The notes under the pieces were generated by a model. The model was not told the DNA's origin, searched no databases, and saw only the letters and a program-made list of their open reading frames with translations. Made by a program: the position numbers and the translations under genes. Positions 11,601 to 22,596 of a stretch of 64,000 bases of DNA are shown here, in pieces. Location of the stretch: assembly GCA_033065855.1 (NCBI GenBank), contig JAVXUO010002352.1:245458-309457 (forward strand), in the 5' to 3' direction. Numbering within the stretch: position 1 is the stretch's first letter; the number at the start of each line of letters is the position of its first letter. This DNA comes from Escallonia rubra. Taxonomy: Eukaryota; Streptophyta; Magnoliopsida; Escalloniales; Escalloniaceae.

Positions 11601-14600
11601 ACTACCTTGTTATATGGGAAGGACAATATCTCCATGGAGGAGGTTGAGGCTATGATAAATGCTCAGGAATTAAGGAAGAAGGTTTCAGAAAATAGGAGAG
11701 ATGAGCATGGTGATGGTTTGATGGCTCAAGGTCGAAGCACTGACCATGCTGGGTCTAAAAATAAAGGAAGATCGAGGTCTCAGTTAGAGGCCAGAAAATT
11801 GAAGTGTTATCAATGTCACAAAGAAGGGCATTATAGAAAGGATTGTCCTAAGCGAAAAGAGAAAAAAAAAGGATAATTCCAAGACGGTTGATGCTGGATT
11901 AATAGAAGATAATTCTGATGGTGCGGATGTTCTCTCAGCTACTATCAGTTCCTCAGATGGAGGGTGAATTCTTGATACGAGTTGTTTCTATCATATGTGT
12001 CCCAATAAGGATTGGTTTGCCACTTATCGCTCATTTGATGGTGGTAAAGTTCTTATGAAAAACGATATCGCCTATAAAGTAGTTGTGATAGGTTTAATTC
12101 AGATTAGGATGCATGATGGTATTGTGAGAACTTTGACTGATGTCAGGCACGTTCTAAAGCTGAGAAAAAATCTAATTTCTTTGGCTGCGCTTGACTCTAA
12201 TAGTTGTAGCTATCGGGCTACAGGTGGAGTTATAAGGACAATGAAGGGTGCTCTTGTTGTGATGAAGGGGTTAAAACAAAATAGTCTCTATTTGTTGCAG
12301 GGTAGCACAGTTACAGGAGCAACAACAATAGCTTCATCTTCCGATATAGATTCTGACACTACCAAGCTTTGTCATATGTGTCTTGGGCATATGAGTGAGA
12401 GGGGTATGGATGTACTGAGCAAACAAGGTTTGCTGGGAAGCAAGAATACCAGAAAGCGGGATTTTTGTGAGCATTGTGTCTTCGAGAAGCAGTGGAGGGT
12501 GAAATTTAGTCGGGTTGTTCATACCACCAAAGGTACAGTTGATTATATCCATTCAGATCTTTAGGGTCCTTCCACAGTTCCTTTTAAAGGTGGTGGAAGA
12601 TATATTCTCAAGAAAGGTCTAGTTGTACATTCTGAAAAAGAAAAGTGATGTCCTTGTTCAGTGGAAGCAGTTTAAACTGATGATTGAAAAAAAGACTGGC
12701 AAAGAAATTAAATGCTTAAGAACTGAGAATGGCATGGAATTCTACTTGGATAAGTTTACAGACTTCTACAAGAATGAAGGCATAGTGAGGCATCGCACTG
12801 TTAGAAAAATGCCACAGCAGAATGGCGTTGCAAAACGGATGAATATGACTCTCCTTGAGAGGACTCAATGTATGCTTTCAAATGCCGGGTTATCGAAGGA
12901 ATTTTGGTAAAAGTTGTTAACACTGCTGCATATTTGGTAAATAGATCTCCATTGACTGCAATTGATTGCAAGACTCTTGAAGAAGTTTGGTCTGGTAAGC
13001 ATGCTAATTATGAAAATTTGAGGATATTTGGTTGTCCTGCTTATGCTCATGTTAATGATGGTAAACTTGAGCCAAGAGCAAAGAAGTGCATTTTCTTAGG
13101 CTATGCAAGTGGGGTAAAAGGGTACAGGTTATGGTGTCCTAATTCTAAGTCATCTAGGTTCCTAATTAGTAGAGATGTGACCTTTGATGTGTCTTCGATG
13201 CTTTTAAAGAATGAGGAGTTGATTGATGCAGGGAAAGACCATGGTGTCAGGGAGTAGGTGGAGCTGGAGGTTCGAGCTCTAGATTTTTTTCATAGAATTC
13301 CTATAGATGAGGATGATGGTTCTCATTCTACCAAGGAGAATGAAGAACCTCGGGAACAGTAGTATAACATTGCCAGAAACAGATCGAGAAGAGAAATTTG
13401 ACATCCTCAGAAGTATGAATATGCGGATATGGTTGCTTATGCTCTTATTGTGGCATAGAGTATAGAGGTTAAAGAGCATGTTACATACAAATAGGTCATC
13501 AAGAGCGCGAAATCACCGCAGTGGACAATTGCTATGAGTGAGAAGATTGAATCTCTTTACAAGAATCAAACGTGGGAATTGGTGAAAGCGCGTGTGGGCC
13601 AGAAGGTTTTTGGTTGCAAATGGGTCTACCAGAAGAACGATGGAATTCCTGGAACGGAAGAAGCAAGGTATAAAGCACACTTGGTAGTTAAAAGTTTTAC
13701 TCAGAGAGAAATTATTGATTACAATGAAATATTTTCTCATGTAGTAAAACATACTTCAATAAAAGTGTTGCTTGATATGGTTGCTCTATATAACTTGGTG
13801 TTAGAATAGCTGGACAACTTTTCTACACGGTGAGTTGGAAGAGTAGATATTCTTAAGTCAACCAGAGGGGTTCGTGATCCAAGGCAAGGAAGATCATGTT
13901 TGCTTGTTGAAGAATTCCTTGTATGGATTAAAGTAATCTCCAAGGCAGTGGTATAAGCGGTTCGACACTTTCATACCAGAGAGAGGTTACATCAGGAGTG
14001 CCTATGACAGTTGTGTGTATCACCAGAGCCTCGCGGATGGTTCTCATATATACTTAATGGTGTATGTTGATGACATGTTGATTGCTGCAAAATCGATGTC
14101 AGATGTTAACGGTTTGAAAGAGCAGCTGAGAAGGCGTTTTGAGACGAAAGAATTGGGTGCAGCAAAGAGGATATTATGGATGGAGATTCTGAGGGATCGA
14201 CCTGCAGGAATTTTTTACTTGTCCCAGAAAAACTACATTGAGCAGTACTACAACGTTTTGGTATGGAAAACTCCAAACCTGTGACTACTCATTTGGCAGC
14301 ACACTTCAAGCTTTCAGCAGCTAATTCCCCATAAACCCAATAGAAGGTGGAGCACATGACATGTGTTCCATATGCTAGTGTAGTAGGTAGTCTCATATAT
14401 GCTATGGTTTGTACGATGCCCAATATTTCTCATGCGGTAAGTGTGGTTAGCAGGTACATGGGTAATCCTGGGAAAGCTCATTGGCAGGCAGTGAAGTGAA
14501 TACTTCGATTCCTGAGAGGTACTGTGAATATTGATTTAGTCTACCATCGGGGCAGTGATGTGAATGGTAGAGTTGTTGGATATGTGAATTTAGACTACGC

Positions 14601-15031
14601 TGGAGATTTGGATAGGAGAATATCTTTGACATGTTATATCTTTACTTTTTCGAGCTGTGTGATCAATTAGAAGGTTACTCTTCATATTATTGTTGCCTTG
14701 TCTACTACAGAAGCTGAGTACATAACGGCAACAGAAGCAGTAAATGAAGCCATTTGATTGAAGTGCTTGGTTGGTGATTTAGGGTTGAAGCAGGAGTCTA
14801 GCATTGTTTATTGCGGCAGTCAAAATGCCATACATCTGACCAAAAATCAGATGTTCCATGAGCAGACCAAGCATATTGATGTCAGGTTTCATTTTATTCG
14901 GTGGTTTCTCAAGGTACTATTATGGTAGAGAAGATTTCCACGGATGAAAATCCAGCGAACATGATGACAAATCATATTCAAGAGATCAAGTTTAAACATT
15001 GCTTAGATTTGATCCGTATCAGCAATATTTG
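8642..15031 (+). pseudogene. Copia gag-pol polyprotein, decayed and interrupted
   Basis: The gag starts MVPNTSTKYDLEKFDG, breaks at MATGL (8899) and resumes WLKLENLYMKKSLTNRL after the CACTA insert (11371). A CCHC knuckle reads CYQCHKEGHYRKDC (about 11806-11850). The protease motif reads LDTSCFYHM, with Ser in place of the usual Gly. The pre-integrase and integrase parts include HMCLGHMSERGM, CEHCVFEKQ and PQQNGVAKRMN. RT shows WELVKARVGQ and YVDDMLIAA (about 14060). RNase H shows STTEAEYITATEA and TKHIDVRFH. Many stops fall at expected Trp or Gln codons (for example 11965, 12562, 13807, 13934, 14497, 14668, 14755). It cannot make an active polyprotein. Confidence 0.9.
8900..11367. mobile_element. 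Non-autonomous CACTA (En/Spm) element inside copia gag
   Basis: The terminal inverted repeat CACTATAAGAAAA is perfect over 13 bp at both ends (8900 and 11355-11367). The flanks are ACT (8897-8899) and ATT (11368-11370), a 3-bp duplication with one change; removing one copy restores the gag reading ATGLWLKLE. Both ends hold arrays of a subterminal motif of the form TTTAGCGACGGA with its inverted partner TCCGTCGCTAAA. No transposase domain is visible in the interior. A short open frame at 10027-10242 (MEVSMNSWFMICKW...) matches nothing I recognise. Confidence 0.92.
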
Positions 15032-15110
15032 AGGTACAGCCCTAGAGGGCAAGTGTGGTAGCAGCAGATGATATTTTCAGGTTGTTTCTGACTTGTTTTA
15101 TCCAAGACAA

Positions 15111-15120
15111 GGTGGAGATT
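15111..15120 (+). other. Polypurine tract of the first copia element
   Basis: GGTGGAGATT lies directly before the 3' LTR start at 15121. This is the expected place for plus-strand priming. Confidence 0.7.
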
Positions 15121-15518
15121 TGTGATAATGTGTCTTAGATAAAAAAAAAACCTGGAATGTGTTGGAGTCTCACATCGGTTATTCAGAGAAGGTTACAACT
15201 TAGTCCTAAGTACATAAGTCTTGTCTCATATTGGTTACTTAGAGAAAGTCACTACCTAACTTTAAGTGTGTGTGTGTGTGTGTGTGTGTTGTCTTATATT
15301 GTGTTTTAAGGACAAGAGAGAAGAGCCATTCTTTGATAGGGTTTGTTGAGAGAGACTAAGATCTTTAATTTCTGTGACAAACATAATGAAATCGCTGCTA
15401 CCACCGTGGAGTAGGCTTTTCGCCGAACCACGTAAATCTTGTGCGCCTCTATTTTCTGTTATTGTTTTTCCATTCTCCTTTTTATTGCTTGGTGCGAAAT
15501 CTAGTATATCCTTTAACA
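15121..15518 (+). repeat. 3' LTR of the first copia element
   Basis: It begins TGTGATAATGTGTC and ends ATCCTTTAACA. It contains (GT)12 at 15266-15289 in place of the (TA)n of the 5' copy. Outside the microsatellite the two LTRs differ by scattered substitutions, mostly transitions by eye. Confidence 0.92.
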
Positions 15519-15523
15519 TTTAT

Positions 15524-16075
15524 CAATATCAAGCCCAAAATATTAGCTACAAAAGTTGACAAGTTCTTCCATTATGTAAGGCTCAGCAATTGAGCCCTCG
15601 ACACGAGCTTTATTACAAACTATTTTCTTTAAATGAAACATGAACCTAAAAGTTTATGAAACATAGTTAAGCCAAATGAAAGGCAACATGGTTTGCATTA
15701 TTGACATATCAACAAAAAGCTAAACGATTACCTCTCAAATTGATACATCCACGATATTTTATTAGGTCCACCCATCTTAGCTTCATATTCCAAGTGAACA
15801 GGCAAATACTCCATTGAATCAAAGAATGATGTGGGAAGCTTTTCTCAAACTTGCAAATGGTTATTGCAAAAAAAATTTCAAGCACTTTCATATTACTTAC
15901 TCGAAGCGTTAAAGAACATATATCTCGAAAGAAATGAGATAATTCTGTTAAAGTCTCACATACATCTTTTGGCAACAATTCCTGGAAGGAAATAGAAATA
16001 AATCTTTCCATAAATACGTGACAGTCGTAACTCTTTATCGCCAATGGGTTTTGGTAGCACAAAAGATCATGATAG
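15524..16075 (-). pseudogene. CACTA transposase, DUF4218 region (inverted segment)
   Basis: The minus strand reads LAIKSYDCHVFMERFISISF, ELLPKDVCETLTELSHFFRD, CKFEKSFPHH, then in another frame FDSMEYLPVHLEYEAKMGGP and WMYQFER. An AG-ended, intron-like gap follows, then NKARVEGSIAEPYIMEELVN. This is the DUF4218 core of plant CACTA TNP2 proteins. The copia element split it right after YFGLDID. Its orientation is opposite to the TNP2 pieces on both sides. Confidence 0.85.
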
Positions 16076-16079
16076 AACT

Positions 16080-16690
16080 AAACAAACCTAATATGGGTGG
16101 AGCCTTGGTCAATGACAACTTGTATAATGATAATTGCCTGAATCTTTATGAAGAGCTTAATGAGATTGTTAACATATCTTGGTAGCCAAAATTACTTGCT
16201 ATTGTTCAAATATACCTGCTTTGATATTACATGCAAGTGATGAAGGTGTGTTGGCTCACAAGGGATTGTAGACATCAATATTAAGTCAAGACTTGGATCA
16301 GATGAACCATTTTTATTTGCTAATAAAACTTCACAAATGTTCTACGCAGAAGATGTCTAAAGTTCTAGATCTCATTGGTTTACTGTTCTCAATTCCAAAC
16401 AAATGCAAATTGCACTCCGATCCTATAAATCTAACCAAGCACTTTTCTTGGTACCCGGTTCAAGTGAATAACAAGGATGACGATCTTCTTCTTCAACTAA
16501 CGGGTCATCTAAGAGAAGAAGTTGTAACTGATGAAGAGGAAGATGTAGAAAGTGTTGAAAAAGACGAGGATGACTTTTAAGATGAAGATGATGAATTCCA
16601 AGATGATGATGATGATGACTTTCAAGATGAAGAGGATGAAGATATCGGGCTGTCTTATTAGTGAAGATGAATGACTTCTAATCTTGACTT
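16080..16690 (+). pseudogene. CACTA transposase, DUF4216 region and acidic tail
   Basis: Plus-strand pieces in shifting frames read MGGALVNDN, NLYEELNEIVNISW, NYLLLFKYTCFDIT, GIVDINIKSRLGSDEPFLFA and NKTSQMFYAEDV. An Asp/Glu-rich tail follows (TDEEEDVESVEKDEDDF and more). This fits the C-terminal DUF4216 segment of TNP2 (...FYGVL..I.E..., VLFKC.W.D, PF.FA.Q..QVFY..D). Frameshifts make it non-functional. Confidence 0.75.
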
Positions 16691-16859
16691 TGATGACTTG
16701 TAATATGCGAGCTCTAATATTTACTTAATTTTCTAATAGTACACACCTACTTCTCTATTGTCTTGTATTTGATTACTCCATGGTGGGATGTTATCTTATT
16801 AGTTCCTCCATTTCATAGTACGGAATCAACATAATAACTTTAATAGTGTCGTAAATTTT

Positions 16860-17720
16860 ATGCTAGCAGTCATGCATAGATTATTAGGCAATCGCGATAG
16901 CGGTGGACGGTGAGCTGCATCCGCACCAATTGCTGGGGCCAACAGTTCAAGAGGTGACGATTCGCAGAGTATCAGGATCCAACAGCCCCAGCTTCGACAT
17001 CTCATAAAATTATTATTAGCTTGCAGTTGCTTATTAACTTTTACTAATTATACTATTTTTGTAATGGTAGGAAGGCTTTGAGTTTTCATCATAGGAGCAG
17101 TAGGCTATGGGGAGAGAGACCTTTTTTTACCCACATAGCAAAAAATTATCAGCGGTGGCTACACGATGCACGTGAACATGCTAGGGAGATGTTACAAGTA
17201 GATGTACCAATGGAGGAGGGAAAATGGTTTCCCCCTCATTGGATCTCAGCTATAGTGTGTGCGCAGCTTGTCGATAGGTAGATGATTGATCCTTCTAGGG
17301 GAGGTGAAAGGTAAGAGTGGGAAGGCAAAGAAACCTAAATGAGATCCTACTCACACGAGAGGGCCAGTCCTTGCGATGCTGTCAGATATGCGATTGTGGC
17401 TGAGAACCCGAATCTGGATACTAACGAGGTGCAAGCTTTGTCATATAGGAAGACCCACAAGACGAGAGATGAAAACATCCTACAATAGAGTTTGTTCCCC
17501 CAATTTCAAAGAATGTTGATGTAAGTTTTGTATAAAAGTTTTCTTTTAAATTTTTGAATGTCTTCATTGCTTTTCACTTGATCATGTATTAATTCTTTAT
17601 ATTCCTTTTTTATTGTTTTACAGGCTGCATTTGGTGCAATAATATTGTCTTAACGTGCTTCCGGTCAATCATCAGGCTCCTTGGGTACAAGTGTCAAGGG
17701 ATTGAAGTTATGGATGTCGG
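16860..17720 (+). pseudogene. CACTA second ORF, transposase_24/TNPA-like remnant
   Basis: Recognisable pieces are YQRWLHDAREHAREML (17150), PPHWISAIVCAQLVD, PTHTRGPV-like sequence near 17350, and AFGAI-x-LS followed by RASGQSSGSLGTSVKGLKLW (17635-17705). Plant transposase_24 proteins show the pattern of arrays of Arg/Ala followed by PpWi...W..lvd and a TH.GG-like region. Its position downstream of TNP2 and upstream of the terminal repeat is the usual place for the second CACTA gene. Confidence is moderate because only short blocks are readable. Confidence 0.5.
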
Positions 17721-18479
17721 GGCCGGGTCGTGGACCTGAAGAAAGAACATGTACGCGAAACCAACTTGACTTACTGCACACTCATAGTTCCAAATTTCAT
17801 TCCAATCAAATGATCCGCAGCTAACATGTGGAATGGATGCATAAGGATGTTGTGCTCAGCTGTGAACCCACGGGAAGAGTTAGACCAGTTTTAACTTGGT
17901 CGCATGTGTAAGTGTAAGTGTGTTTGTTATTACAAACATGTTTATGTTTATCAGCCAATCTTTAATTTATTAAGTGTTAATATAGAGTTACTGGCGAGTT
18001 TCATGTACGTTTTTTAATGTAGGTAAATGTTTTCCAACCCGATATTAATGAAGTTACTGATGGACAAAGGTACCACAACAACTAGGATCTGGATGCTACT
18101 CTGGACGACAACTGAGCTTGTCGTATTTTTCCCCTCTCCTCTTGGTCCCTTAGTTGACTTTCCTTGACCTTCCCGAGAGCTTCTTCTCATCCCCACTAAA
18201 CTAAAAAAAAAATTAAACAAATAGGTAAGAAAGGAGGGGATTCTTGAACGCGAAAAAGAATCCAATATAATCAAATTGCCTATGTGACATTGTGCATATT
18301 TGTGTTAAAGTAGATGAATATTTATTCAGAATGTGAATGGTTTATTAATTAGGGTTAATTGCTGATTGATGAGCATTTGATGGATTGGGTTGATTGTTAA
18401 CGGATTTAAATGTTTTTGTGAATTGAATTACATGAAGCAGCTTTGGATTTTGAAATAAATAAATAAAATTGTTTTTATA
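17721..18479. other. CACTA interior, no gene seen
   Basis: AT-rich sequence between the transposase_24-like piece and the subterminal repeats. Part of it (about 18350-18420, 'gatggattgggttgattgtta') is similar in inverse orientation to 26830-26920, which supports one CACTA family. Confidence 0.4.
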
Positions 18480-18905
18480 TTACAGATTAACTTTTAGCGA
18501 CGTATACTGCGTTGCTAAAACTACATTAATAAGATCTGGGAAGCCATTTTTAGTAACAGACTATCCGTCACTTAAAATCTTTTAAAAAAAATTCGACGGA
18601 CTTTTAGGGATAGACTGTTCGTCGCTAAAGTCCAACTTTATAAAACAGAATGTCCGTCGCTAAAAGTCTTTTTTAATTAAATTTCGAGAAAGTACAAAAA
18701 ATATGGAAAAATACCTAAAATTCCTTTAGCAACGGAATAGTCTGTCGGTAAAAGTAACTAAATCTGTCGATAAAAGTGCAACTTATACTGATGAATTCTA
18801 TAATCCGTCAGGAATCTTTTAGAGACTAAGTTTTTTAATAGTGATGGAAAAACCAATATTAGCTACAAACTAATCCATCGCTAAAAAGTGATTTTTATTG
18901 CAGTG
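18480..18905. mobile_element. Right terminus of the large CACTA element
   Basis: An array of TTTAGCGACG-type motifs in both orientations ends with ATTTTTATTGCAGTG (CACTG... in inverse), a CACTA-class terminus, followed by TCA. The matching left end CACTGCAAT was not found in the window. The left side has been overwritten by other insertions or lies outside. Confidence 0.7.
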
Positions 18906-19729
18906 TCAATGAATGCATGATGAGCATAAGCAAACTCGAGAAATTCATTGACGTGGTCGTCAAAATCATCGTCAGTTTTCCTTTTCATCCAACTTCAATT
19001 GATCGACATGATCATTGGTATTACTATATAACACCTTAAATTAAAACCAATAATCAGGTAGGGTGCTATGTAAACGAATGTACGCATGTGACAACATCTA
19101 TCTATCCCCCCTCTCCTCTCCAATAGGTAGTGGTCTTATTTCATTCAGAAAAGCGCATGTCTATAAAATAGTTAACAATTCATGCTTGTCCTATGTCTTT
19201 GAAAAAAATTTCAGCACCTGCTCATATATCTACAAGTACACCATATCGATTAGGTATATATATATATATATATATATAACCCAAAGAAATATAGGATAAC
19301 GGTCTACCAAATTTTTAAGACGTAAGCTACACTGTCTTATAAACATTTTGCATTTTTGAATTATCCAAGCCAAACATCTAAAGGCTCATTACAGAGCATT
19401 ACTTCGTAATGAGTACCTTGAACGGGAACCAAGGGTTTTTATGTGTGCATATGTTCAACATTAGTAATATATAACAAAGTTCTTGAGACATGAACATTTC
19501 AAAAAGATTAAATCATAAGGTTAATTTGCAAGCACATGCCATAATCAAAATGACTCCCATTAAAATTCTCAACCAAGGGTTGTAACCAACTCATTTTCAA
19601 TGGACTTCACAAAGTAAAAATATTCGCTTGCCTACAGTCAATTTGTTCTCAATGAAGTGATATTTCTTAGCGGACTTTATATTTTGTCATTAGATTGTTA
19701 TTAAGATATTGCTCTTAGTTAGCCATTTC
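18906..19729. other. Intergenic, no gene seen
   Basis: AT-rich sequence without recognisable coding content. It contains a short (TA)n run at 19255-19278. The first 110 bp on minus can be read as DDHVNEFLEFAYAHHAF-like text, perhaps another CACTA scrap, but too short to call. Confidence 0.4.
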
Positions 19730-20003
19730 TTTAGGGTTTAGGGTATAAGAGTTCGGGTATAGGGTTTCGAGCTCAGGGTTATGGTTTATGGTTTATGGCG
19801 ATTTACGATTTAGGGTTTACGGGATTTAGGATTTTTTCTTTACAATAATTTAGTCTTTACAGGTTTAGGGTCAAGTTTACATTTTAAGTTTTAGGTTTTA
19901 GGGTTAAGTGTTTTTGGTTTTGGGTTTATGGTTTGTGGTTTAAGGTTTACGGTCTAGGTTGTAGGGTTAACGTTTAGAGTTTAGGGTTTAAGATTTAGAA
20001 TTT
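19730..20003 (+). repeat. Degenerate telomere-like (TTTAGGG) tract
   Basis: About 270 bp rich in TTTAGGGTTTA, TTTAGGATTT, GGTTTAGGGT and single-base variants of the plant telomere unit, all on the plus strand. Internal position and strong decay mark it as an interstitial telomeric-like repeat. Confidence 0.75.
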
Positions 20004-20504
20004 ATGATGAGCTCATTAACTTAGAATTTTCTTCGAGCTATAGGTTTTAATTTTGTGCAAGGAGTAGGTTATTTTGCATTTCAACTAGAAATATGTTGAT
20101 TGTTGTTTTTAATTACGATATTAGTCGATCATTAAGGGCTTTAATAGAACACATTTGAGGAGTTATTTAATGAAAATTATGTCCAAGCTACGGTTGTCAT
20201 GTGGTCCCTTGATAAGTTTATTAACTTAAAACTTTGTCCATCAACAATTTCATATAAACTAACAAACGAACAATAAATGGGTTATTCTCTGCAAGCAAAA
20301 TAACAGTTCAACATATAAATATATGACAAAATATATACGCAAGTTAGTGATCGAAATCACATACAAATAGACGGAGAAGCAGCATTAACAGTTGGAGAAA
20401 CGGCACGACGAGGTCGCAATGGCAGTAGCAGCAACTGTGGATGCAGCGAGGCGGTGGACATACTGTCTAGGATGTGTTAGAGGTGAGCGACAGTGGCGTG
20501 GGAG
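20004..20504. other. Intergenic, no gene seen
   Basis: AT-rich sequence turning G-rich from about 20390. The G-rich part (20390-20504, continued after the hAT insert at 21498-21600) shows long minus-strand frames without protein-like composition. Confidence 0.35.
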
Positions 20505-20651
20505 CAGGGGCGGACCTATGTGGTGACAAGGGGGGGCTGAAGCACCCCTTGACTTCTGAAAAAAAAATTGGTTTTCGGAATCGTACCCACCCCGTTCCTG
20601 AGATCCCGTTCCCCCATCCCCTATACCCCGTTCCCTGAGACCATAACTCGG

Positions 20652-20684
<33 letters not shown>

Positions 20685-21497
20685 AGCAGTGGACAGTGGA
20701 CGTAACGACCGGCGATTAGATCTGGCATATTGCCGGCGACGCCACGCGACTGAACGGTCTGAACCCACCTTGTAGATCTCCGACCGACGACCAGATCTTG
20801 AAGAAACGGCACTCCGCCGGCGACCAGATCTCCGAGTCTTTGTTCGGCGTCCGACCACGCGACCAGTCACCAGATCTGCTTGACGGAGTGCCACTGCTTG
20901 ACGCCGTCTGACCACGCGACCAGATCTGCTTGACGGAGTGCCTCACCCAGTCACCCTGCCGGCTGCCGGCGACCGCGAGCTGCTGCACGGACGATTGCTG
21001 GGATTTGCTGCTGGGAATTTGTCTGTTGTATGTTGCTTCATCCCAATTCGTGGTGGAGCTACATCCAGCCGTGGTGAATTTGTCTGTTGAATGTTGTCTA
21101 CTTGATACTTGAATGCTTGACGGAGTGGCCCACTGTTTTGGTAAATTATCGTTAATTTATTGTTATTATTTATTTTATATTTGTATGTCGATGCTTATGC
21201 TACAGACTTGGATTATTTTGCATGTATATAGATGTCAATACAAATATATTTGTACATTAAAAGTATCATAAACCTAGAGTTTAACTCTAAAATTTTGAGT
21301 ATCGAAACATCTGTATAGTTTAATTTCAGTGATTATATAGAGATTTAGTAAAGTTCTTAAATTGCGTTTAATTCAGTGATTACATAGAGATTTTAAAAAA
21401 TCTCTATATAATATTATTTTACTATAAATGTTTTTTTTTTGGGTGCATTCGATAGAATTTTTGAACCCCCTGAAAAAAATTTATAGTTCCGCCCCTG
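20505..21497. mobile_element. Non-autonomous hAT element, 993 bp, perfect 8-bp target duplication
   Basis: Ends are CAGGGGCGGACCTA (20505) and TAGTTCCGCCCCTG (21497), a terminal inverted repeat with one mismatch. The 8-bp duplication CGTGGGAG is perfect (20497-20504 and 21498-21505). The interior is oddly GC-rich at 20640-20980, with a (CT)n run and a direct repeat of a block beginning GACCACGCGACCAG and ending GCTTGACGGAGTGCC. The right third is AT-rich. No transposase is encoded. Confidence 0.93.
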
Positions 21498-21689
21498 CGT
21501 GGGAGTGGGGCAGTCGGGTAAGGGTGGGGCAGGCGGGTTGGGGTTAGATGGCGTGGGAGGTGGCGGCAAAGGTAGGCGGGGAAGGCGAGTGTGCGTGTGA
21601 GAGAGAGAGAGAGAATGAGAGAAGCGAAGGAAAGTGATCGATGGGAAAAAAAAAAAGAGAAGAAGAAGTAGGTTTTTTTTTTTGTTTTT

Positions 21690-21810
21690 AATTACATTCA
21701 ACGAAGAATTTCTGGCCATCGCTAAATGTTAATAAAAAATTATTGATATATAGATTTTTTAGCAACAAATTTTTTTCGTCGGTAAAGGTCTGCGGCTATT
21801 TTAACTTATT
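21690..21810. repeat. CACTA-like subterminal fragment
   Basis: CATTCAACGAAGAATTTCTGG followed by CATCGCTAAATG, TTTAGCAACAAA and CGTCGGTAAAGG. It resembles the CACTA terminus at 26385 (CACTTCAACGAAAAGGG...AGCCACGG) but is too short and decayed for an exact boundary. Confidence 0.4.
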
Positions 21811-22596
21811 TTGGAATACAATAATGCTGGAAAATGAAAAAACAAAAAAAAAATTACAAATTAGACTAACTAGACTGGACATATAGTTGAACTGTTTATT
21901 GGACTGGACTTAACTATTTAGATTAAGCTTATTATTTATTGCAATGAACTGTTTATTGAACTGGACTTAACTATTTAGATAAGGCTTACGGAGTATTATT
22001 TATTGCTAAGCCTGTAACAATAATAAAAAAAAAAAGTCCAAATAAAAATGAAAGCTCAGTTATTAATGAGTAAACAAATTATAAGATATATATAAAAAAA
22101 TGGGGTTCTACAACTACCTTAAATTTTAGATCTTGATTACCTTGATTCTAGGATCTTGTTTATTTGTTTTCTACATATAAAGACATGTTTTTTTATGCCC
22201 CAAGAAACATACGCGTGAAAACAGTCACTTTATAAAGAGACAACCTTAACATAAAATAGGCCAGGGGATGAACGCGGACACAACAGAAGGGCAGGCACAT
22301 GCCACGAGTATAGCATGCTAAGAGTGCCATAACGCTTGCCGATGGACTGCTCTAAATTTAAACTCAAATCATTTTCCACAAAATTGAAAAGAATTGAGAA
22401 GCAGTCTTTCACATTTCTCATCTGTATTTGACTTTTAAGTTGTTGCTATCACACGAAAGCTGCCACCTGCTACCAAAAACCTAAGGGCAGGCATCATGAT
22501 GTTGCACTCGATCTCGATATAAACCAAACGTTCAGAACATCACAAAAGTAACAGCAACTATATTTAACAGATCCAACTATATTTATACCCTCAAAG
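21811..22596. other. Upstream flank of the dioxygenase pseudogene, no gene seen
   Basis: AT-rich, with a repeated 'ttattgaactggacttaactatttagat' stretch (two diverged copies near 21895-21980). The last 40 bp contain two TATATTTA-like boxes, but they lie only 10-45 bp from the ATG, so they are not clear promoter elements. Confidence 0.35.

Larger units (their letters stand above)
8189..15518 (+). mobile_element. Ty1/copia retrotransposon (Tork/Tnt1-like), complete but dead
   Basis: LTRs at 8189-8595 and 15121-15518 flank gag-pol. A perfect TTTAT duplication (8184-8188 and 15519-15523) marks the insertion. A PBS follows the 5' LTR and a polypurine tract precedes the 3' LTR. The element inserted into the minus-strand DUF4218 coding sequence. 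Its gag is split by a CACTA element (8900-11367), so the original length was about 4.86 kb. Domain order protease, integrase, reverse transcriptase, RNase H is that of copia. Confidence 0.93.

Noticed and set aside
20385..20915. A 176-residue Arg/Ser-rich frame on minus
   Set aside because: It spans the left border of a hAT insertion (20505), so it joins unrelated sequences, and it includes a (GA)n run.
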